From Kutzneria buriramensis (GTDB lineage Bacteria; Actinomycetota; Actinomycetes; Mycobacteriales; Pseudonocardiaceae): 64,000 bases of DNA. The position numbers and the translations under genes were made by a program. Positions 12,001 through 21,000 of the stretch are shown here, piece by piece. Numbering within the stretch: the first letter of the stretch is position 1; each line of letters opens with the position of its first letter. The stretch is from NCBI RefSeq assembly GCF_003387475.1, contig NZ_QUNO01000015.1:124001-188000 (forward strand), written 5' to 3'. The notes beneath the pieces were generated by a model. That model was not told the origin of the DNA. It ran no database searches and was given only the letters and a program-made list of their open reading frames with translations.

Positions 12001-15000
12001 AGCATCTGCCGCCGCTGGACAAGCACACCACCACGCCGCTGCTGACGCACTCCATCTGGCTGGGCGGCCCGCTGCGCGACGCCGGCACGCAGGCCTCGTT
12101 CCGCAAGAACTTCGGCGAGTTCGGCGACAACTGGCACGAGTCGTCGGTGCCGGTGCTGTGGACCGACGTGCCGCGTGAGCAGTTCAACGAGGCGCTGACC
12201 ACCCACGCGCCGACCGACGGCTCGCCCGACCCGCTGCGCGACGTGCGGGACATGGCCGACTGGGCCAAGCAGCACAACATCCGCGTGGTCAACGTGCACG
12301 AGGTGTTCAACAGCGAGCACCCCATGCAGCTGCAGGAGTTCTACAACTCCGAGGCCAACAAGGGCGTCGGCCCCGGCTACGCGGCGGCCAGCGACATCCT
12401 GCGGATGGAGATCATGCACCGCTTCGGCGGCATGTACTCCGACGGCGACAACGTCATCCACAACGTCAACGACCTGATCCTGACCGCCCAGTCCGACAAG
12501 GGCTTCGCGGTGCACAAGACCAGCTACGGCACCGGCAACTCGGCGTTCGTGATGTCCAAGGGGCACCCGTTCGCCCAGGCCTACCTGGACCAGCTGCGGG
12601 AGAACTACGGCAAGAACCAGCAGGAGATGATGCCGCGGGGCATCAACTCGTTCGGGCAGCAGTTCTTCGACTCGCCGATGGGCAAGGTGCACCGCAATTC
12701 GGTGATGGTGCGCACCGGCCCCGAGGCGCTCAACCAGGTGGCCAAGCGGATCGGCTACAAGGGCCACACCGAGCTGCCGGGCATCGGCAACATCCGGATG
12801 AACAGCGACGGCAGCTGGCTGAAGCCGCCGCCGGAGGGCGCGTCGGCGCCGCGGCCGTACGACCGGGCGTCCACTTTGGACCTGACCAAGAACGTGGTCC
12901 AGTCGCTGGTGCGCGGCATGCACAACCGCGACGGCGACCTGCACCTGACCGCCGTGGAACCGGCCGTGCGCAAGCACCCGAACCCGGACCTGGTCTGGCA
13001 CGCGGCGATCTCGTACCTGACCTCGCATCCCGACCTGTCGCACCAGATCAGCACGATCACCGACCGCCGCACCATCAACGGCGAGCACCACGACGTGCAG
13101 CTGCCGGAGTCGGTGCGGTCGATGCTGAACATCTCGCCCGACGGCGAGCGGCTCAACCTCGGCGAGACCACGCGGCCGGCCACGGTCAACGAGTCGGCCG
13201 AGCACCTGGCCGCGGCCGCGCCGCACGGGGACGGCCCGATCGAGCACCCGCCGGCCGTGAAGGACCCGTCGCTGGCGTCCCCGAAGGACTGGGAGCACCT
13301 GCGCGGACACGCGCCCGTCGGCCAGGCCAACTCGGAGCGGTTCGATCCCGGCGCCAAGCAACACTTCCAGCCGGGCAAGCCCGGCAGCAGCAGCAACCAC
13401 CTGCTGGACGGCTGGATGACGCGCATCGGCTACGAGTCGCGGCGGATGGAGGTCTCGCCGGGCAAGTGGGTGCGGGAGTTCACCGTCCGGCTGGACACCA
13501 AGGGTGAGGGCGTCGGCCCGCACGACGTGCAGGCCGTGCAGGACCGGGTCACGAAGACGATCAACGACCACATCAACGGCCGCTACAAGCTGCCGAACGG
13601 CGACCAGTTGCACATCCGGCCCGACTTCGGAGCCAAGGACCCGGTGACCGGCAAGACCGTGCACGACGGGCCGGTGCACGGCAACGTGACCGTCCACAAT
13701 GGAGACCAGACCAACCAGGCCCGCTGGTCCACCAAGGCCTCCGGCTCAGTGCTCACCCACGAGGTGCTGCACAACCTCGGCCTCAAGGACGAGTACAAGG
13801 ACACCGGCGCGATCTTCCGCAAGAACGTGGACGACGCCGCGGTGCGTGGTCCGATGGGTCGCGACGTGCTGACCAAGGCGCCGGAGCTGACGCCGCAGCA
13901 CCTCAAGACGATCGAGGACGTCGCGCAGTCCAGCGTGGTGCAACACGACCTGCCGCTGGGCTCGCACGGCCTGCCGGAGAGCGCGCACACCGGCAACCAC
14001 CGGGACGTCGCCGACCCGTGGACCACCACCAGCCACGGCACGCCCGGCCACGACGACACGTCGGACCACAGCGGCTCTGGCCACCACCCGGCCCCGATGC
14101 ACGAGCCGGGCGACGACCTGGCCGTGATCAAGTCGGACGTCGCCGGCGAGCACGGCGTGCACATCTCCGACGACGGCCAGCACGGCGTGAACGCGATCCG
14201 GGAGAGCAACCCGAACGCGCCGGCCACCGAACTGGCCAAGGTCAAGCAGCGGGCGTTCACCGCCGACGAGGTGCACGGCATCCAGAACGCGCTCAAGCAC
14301 TACGCGCCGATCACCGGCGACCGGCGGGCCACCTCCAGCCGCGCGCACGTCGAGCAGGAGGTGCAGCACTTCGGCGCGGCCAACTTCGGCCTGGAGAACA
14401 ACAAGGTCAGCCCGGGCATGGGCGGCGAGTACATCGCGTCCCACAAGACGGTCAACCTGTACGCGCTGGGCGTGCTGAACAAGGAGTTCGGCTCCGGCCC
14501 GCGCAATTTCGAGGGCACCGCGACGCACGAGCTGTCGCACGGCCTGCTCAAGTACGCGCTGGAGGACTACGGCAAGCACATCGGCAGCTGGGGCGAGGAC
14601 GGCAGGACACCGAACCGCGCCCCCGACGCCGAGCCGCCGAGCGCCGCCAACATCAAGAGCCACGACGCCGACTTCGAGGCCGCGATCAAGTCGCACCTGT
14701 TGGGCAAGGACGCCTTCGCCGAGCGGGCGCCGAAGCGGTCCGCGTTCATCGACCAGCTGGAGCACGACCACCCGGACGTGTTCGCCAAGCAGGGCAGCGA
14801 GTTGTCCGGCCAGCGGGCCAAGCGGATCTTCAAGGCGCTGGGCAAGGACAACCAGCGGGAGTTCAACGAGCGGTCCGGCTACTGGGACCACGACGGCTTC
14901 CCGAAGTTCCAGGGCGAGCGGCCGATCACCAAGTACGGCGCGACGAACCTGAACGAGGACATGGCCGAGGCGGCCAAGTACTACTTCCTCGACCCCGACA

Positions 15001-18000
15001 AGCTGCGCGCCGAGGCGCCGAACCGGGCCGCGTTCTTCGACAAGCTGGTCTCGGAATGGACGCCACACGAGCAGGAGCACGAGGGCGAAGGCACGCACGC
15101 CCCCTCGAACGCGCCCAGCGAGCACCGCCCCGCGCCCGCCCCGATGGACGTGCACGAGGAGAACCAGCGCCGGGCGATGGAACTGCACGACCGTCTGGAG
15201 CGCGAGCACCAGGCCGAACAGCAGCAGCGGCAGGCCGAGGAACAGCGCCGCCAGCAGGAACTGGCCGACCAGCAGCGGCGGGCGCGGGAGGAGGCGGAGC
15301 AGCGCCGCCAGCAGCGGGTGGCCGAGCGGGAACAACGGCAGTCCGAACGCGAGCCGCATCCGTTGCGCACCACGCGGTTCCGCCCGCAGCTCCAGGCGAC
15401 GCCCGAGGACCACCCGCTGGAGGTGCAGGAGCACCGCCAGGACCCGGAACCCGATCCCGACGCGCCGCGTCCGGTCGATCCGGCGCAGCTGCCGAGCTAC
15501 GTCCGGGACAGCCGGTCGCTGGGCCTGGGCCGTGCGGTCGATGCCGAGCACCTGGCCGACGACGTCGTCACGAGCGTGCACGACCAGCTGCCGATGACGG
15601 CGGCGGAGCGCCGCGGCCTGACCGGCACGGACACGATCCACCACGCGATCACCGAGAACCTGGGCTCGTTCCTGGGCGACGGCCGCAAGTTCGAGGTGAA
15701 GGTCAACGGCAAGACCTACGAGGCGACCGTCAGGGCCCGCCTGGACTTCACCGACGCGCAGCGGACCACGGTGCCCAAGCAGACCCTCGATCTCGCGGGC
15801 TCGACGGCCCGCACGGCCGCGGCCAGCACCACCAAGACCCGCACCCACGACCTGTCCGGCTCGGTGACGGTGTCCTCGGTCGTGGGCCCCGGCGGCACCG
15901 TGTCGGGCAAGGTCGTCTCCGCGCGGCCGACGATCTCGCTGGACTCCAGCGCGGGCGTCACGCAGTCGCACTCGCTCAGCCACGAGGGCGCCGACCTGAT
16001 GCACGCCAAGGTCGACTTCCACGTGTCGCTGACGGACGCCAAGGGCGCGCCGACACACCCGGCCGGGCACGTGGAGTTCCGGCGGGACGTCACGCTGGCG
16101 CTGCCGACCGACGCGGTCGGCACGCCGCCGGCGCACGCCCACGTCACCGACGTCCGCCCGGACCACCTCAACGTCTTCGGCGCGGAGGCGGTCAGCGGCG
16201 TCGGCGGCGCGTTCGAGCACCTCGCCGGCGACCTGCACGGCAAGATCACCGCGATCGGCTCGCCGGGCCGGCAGGAGCTGCTGAACTTCCTGTCCGCGGA
16301 CAACATCCGGAGCAACCTGCCGTCGATGGCCAAGGACTGGATCTACTCGCCGGACCTGGTCAGCGCCGACGGCACGCGGATCGGCGCGGTGCGGATGCGC
16401 ATCGAGCCGGTCGGCGCGCGGCTGGAGGGCAGCGTCGGCGGCTACAAGGTCAACGCGAACACCGAGGGCTCGGCGACCGCCGGCCGGGGCGCGACGACCA
16501 AGTCCGGCTTCGACATCAGCGGCACGTTCGGCGGCGCCGCGGCGCCGCACCCGGTGAGCAAGGTCAGCGCGGGCGGCGGCCTCACCGTCGGCTACACGCA
16601 GCGCGACAGCCTGGCCAGCTCGCTCGGCGACGCCGCCAAGTGGAAGTCGTCGCTGCGCACCGAGGGCACGACCGGCCTGTACAACATGGGTTTCCGCCTG
16701 CACGTCCAGGCGATCGGCCACGACGTGCACACGGTTGGCGGGGCCAGCGCGCACATCCGGATGTCCGACATCGAGGCCGGCCACGCGGGCCTGCAGGTGC
16801 CCGAGGGCGGGCACAGCGACTTCGAGGCGACGCCCCAGCGGCACTACGCGCCGGAGTACCTGGAGTCCGGCAAGTCCATCGGCCTGGGCTCCGTGTTCCA
16901 CCTCAGCGGCACCGACGGTGTCCGCGACCACGTGGAGAACGCGCTGCGCGGCAACGAGACACTGCGGGACCTGGCGCCGGAGTTCGGCAGCGACCGGCTG
17001 GCCGGCCGCTCCCGGTCGGACATCGCCGAGGCGATGAACAACCGGCGACTGCTGGACACGCACCTGTCGCACGAGAACCTGTCGTCCAACCTGAACAGCA
17101 TGCTGGCCGGCGGCATGAAGCTCCGGCTCAAGCAGCCGGGCCTCGGCCGCAACCACTACGTCACGGTCACCGTGAAGGCGACCATGGGCCCGCTGGACCA
17201 CCTGGGCAAGGCCGCGGACCACCAGGTGCGCGGCTCGGGCTCCAGCAAGGCCAAGCTGTCCGTGTCCGACACCGCGCAGAAGGGCGGCTCGGTCGCGCTG
17301 GAGGGCCGGGTCAACACGCCGGTCACCGACTCGCGCGCGGTGACCACGCCGACCACCTCGGCCGGCGGCCGCTACGGCTACACCCGCACCTGGAAGACCG
17401 ACACCGGCCCGGAGATCGGCGACAAGCTGGGCACCTCGGGCGAGAAGACGGCGCACGCGTTCCACTCGAACCTGCGCTACGAGGTCACCATCGAGGAGCA
17501 CAGCCGCAACCGCTCCTGGGTCCGCCGGATCACGCCGGGCCTGCCGGGCAACCACGTGCCGGAGGTGCACCGCGGCGCGGCGCACCACATCGACGGCCAG
17601 GTCACCGTGCTGGTGCCGGAGAGCCTGACCAGCCACACCCAGCCGACCGCGCACGTCGACCGGCACGTGACCACGCCGGAGCCGGCGCCGCGCTCGATCA
17701 CGCAGCTGCGCCAGGACGCCGGCCTGCGGCGACCGCCGGAGTTCCAGCGCGTGGAGGCGGTCATCGGCGCGGAGCACATCCACGCCGCCGCGGTCGACGC
17801 GCTGCGCGAGGCCGGTGGCGGCGACACCGCGCTGTCGCTGTCCGGCCGGGTCAGCGCGGACGAACTGCACCACGCCTTCAGCCCCGAGGTGCTGGAGGGC
17901 GACCCGCAGGTGATGCGCCGCGGCCTGCAGGTGGACGGCCTCCAGTACAACCGCCGCATCGCGGACCGGGTCGGCGCCGTCGGCATGACGATGGAGCTGG

Positions 18001-21000
18001 GCAACCCCCGCATCGTCGCCGTCTCCGACGACATCTCCCTCACGCACACCCAGACCGGCGGCTACACCGTCACCGGCAGCAAGCAGACCGACCACTCGCT
18101 GGACCTGACCGTCGGCGAGGCGGTCGCGGCCCGTCCGAACGTGACGCCGGCGCACGGCTCGGCCACCTTCAGCGCCAGTTCCACGCTGCGCGGCTGGAAG
18201 TGGTCGGCCAAGACCAGCCATTCGCTCGGCGGTTCCGTGGAGCATGGCGTCACGTCCGGCAATGGCCGCACGGTGCTGGTGAAGATGGACGCCATCGCGC
18301 ACGTGGTGGCGGAGTCGCGGCAGAACAACGTCCTGCACAACACCGAGGTCCGCACCGCCGGCCGTACCGTCAACCTGCCGGACAGCGTGTTCGTGCGGGT
18401 CACCGAGCAGCAGGCCCGGACCATGGGGCTGCTGCCGGAGCACGGCCTCGACGCCCAGCAGCCGGCCGCGGCCCCGCGCCCGGTGCTGCCGGCGCCGACG
18501 ACGCTGGGCGGCCCACACGCGTCCGTCGGCTTCGGCCACGTGGAGCCGACCGGCGACCTGACCGCCCTGGTCCCGTCGCTGCGGCGTAACCTGGGCGACC
18601 TGGGCGGCAAGCTGCTGCCCGAGTCGGTGCTCGACGACTCGATGGGCAACCTGCGCCGCATCGGCACGCAGTCCTCACAGGAGGGCGTGCGGTCCCTTGT
18701 GGACAGTGCGCTCAACGGCGGCGTGTCGCTGCTCGCGCCGAAGGCCAACACCTTCTCCCACGACACGTACGAGGTCGTGCTGCACGCGACGCCGACCGGC
18801 GCGCCGACCTACCTGGGCGTCACCCACGACGGCACGACGCTGTCGCACGAGTCGACGTCGACCACCAACGACGCCGCGATGACGGGCAAGGAGGCGAACT
18901 CCGGCCTGACCGGCAAGTTCACCGGCACCGGCATGCCCAAGACGCAGGACAAGGCGGTCAGCGCCGCGCTGCCCAACTCCGTCGGCGCGTCCATCACCCG
19001 CACCACCGGCAGCAAGATCACCCACACCGACACGGTCTCGGCGACCCAGACCAGCTCCTCCAGCGGCCCGCAGGCCCGCTACCGGCTGCCGGTCGACTTC
19101 CACCTGGAGATCCGCCGCAACGGTGTGGAGATCGGCCGCTCCGCCGTCGATCCGCACGAGCTCGTGGTGCGCAAGCTGGCCGACGACGTGTCGACCGCCG
19201 GCGACCACGCCACCGGCGGGCCGAGGGTGCTCCGCCCGCTCGGCGCCGACGACGTGCGGCCGGAGCAGGTCAGGCAGTGGCAGCGGGACGGCGAGCAGCT
19301 GCCGGCCCAGGTGCACGTCGACGACTTCACCGGCGACATCCGCGAACTCCGGACGCAGGCGCACGCGCTGACCGGCGACCTGCGGCCGGCCCGCAGCCAC
19401 GCGCTGGACACCTCGCTCACCCCCGAGGTGATCAAGGCCAACCTGCCGGCGATGCTCAAGGGCCCGGTGGAGCTGCCCGGCCTGAAGGACACGGGCCTGA
19501 CGGCGTACGCCAAGCTCACCAACCCCCGGCTGGTCGCGGTCAGCGACTCGGTGGATGTCGGCGGCGCGACCAGCCACTCGTCCAAGATCGACACAGAGGT
19601 GTCCACGTCGGTCACCGGCTCGGTGAACGCCACGGTGGCCGGGGGTGGCGGCGGGGTCCGGGACACCCCGGCCACGCCCGAACACCACCGGGACGTCAAC
19701 GCCAACTTCGGCGGCGCCGACGTGAAGCGGTCCGGCCTGGACAGCACCCGGACCTTCCCGTCCACCGGCGACACCCACCCCGCGACGCCGGCCACCACCA
19801 CGACCAGCGACCGGCGGTCCAAGGTGCTGGTGTACGACACGGAGATCCGGTTCCAGAAGGATGGCCGCGGCGCGTCGCTGGTGTTCAAGGACGGTGCGCG
19901 GATCCGGATGGCCGACGACGGCGCCCTGCCCGACACCGTCAAGCAGGCGCAGGATCGCGTCAAGACGACCGAGGAGGCGTGGAAGGACGCCGAGAAGGAG
20001 CTGCTCACCGCCCGGCACAAGATCGACGACGCGTACCTGGCCGCGCGGCAGGAGATCGCCGACCGGCAGACGGAGCTGGCGCAGGTGCGGCAGAACGAGG
20101 CCGTGCACCTCAACAACACCACCGCGCTGCGCAACGACATGTGGGACGCGAGCGTCCGCGGCGACCAGGCCGGGATGAGCCGCCTCCAGACCGGCCTGGA
20201 CCAGGCGCACCAGCGCGGCGCGGAGCTGACCCGGGAGCGGCAGGAGATCGAGCGCCGCATCGACGAGCTCCAGCAGCCGCAACGGGACGCGCAGCAGCAG
20301 GCGCAGCAGGCCCACCAGGCCGCGCGGACCGCCGAGGACGCGTGGTGGGACGCCCGGCGCGCGCGGGACAACGCCATCGCCGACGTCAACCGCCCGCCGG
20401 CCGAGGACGACCCGAACCGCCCCGCCCCCGCGCACGACAACGACAACGACCCGAACCGGCCCGCGCCCGCGCACGACAACGACCCGAACCGGCCCGCGCC
20501 CGCGCACGACAACGACAACGACCCGAACCGGCCCGCGCCCGCGCACGACAACGGCACACAGCCGAACCGGGGCCAGGACTACAACCCCGAGGCCCACAAC
20601 CAGAACAAGCCGGTCATCGACGACGAGTCCTGGCGGCACAGCCAGGAGCGCACGGCCCCGTGGTTCGCGCCCGAGCGGCCGCTGCACCCGACGCAGTGGG
20701 AGAACCTGCGCCGCGACGACATGGCCCGGACCGTGCACACCGAGATCGCCGATGTGAAGACGTCGAGCACGATCGGCGCGAACGGTCGGCCGCAGTTCCA
20801 GCGCTACACCGGCCTCGTCCGCTACGACCTGCGCCGCATCGAGGTGGAGCCGGGCCGCTTCGTCCAGGAGCACACCGTCAAACTGCACCTGGACGGCGAT
20901 CCCGCGCAGGTGGCGAAGGCCAAGGCGGACGCCAGGCGGGCCGTCGACGAGATGCTGAACAAGGGCTACCGGCTGCCCTCCGGCGACCAGTTCCACCTGC

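Noticed and set aside
8325-13697. 1,790-codon open frame on the minus strand opposite the giant gene
   Set aside because: Its product is a His/Val/Leu/Arg-rich shadow of the plus-strand frame, as expected in very GC-rich DNA, with no recognisable domain; the plus strand encodes clear motifs throughout. The same applies to long minus-strand frames at 13746-18539, 18675-23021 and 3458-4798.
20409-20553. CRISPR-like short direct repeats
   Set aside because: The repeats are in frame, encode DPNRPAPAHDN, have no unique spacers of constant length and no cas genes are near.
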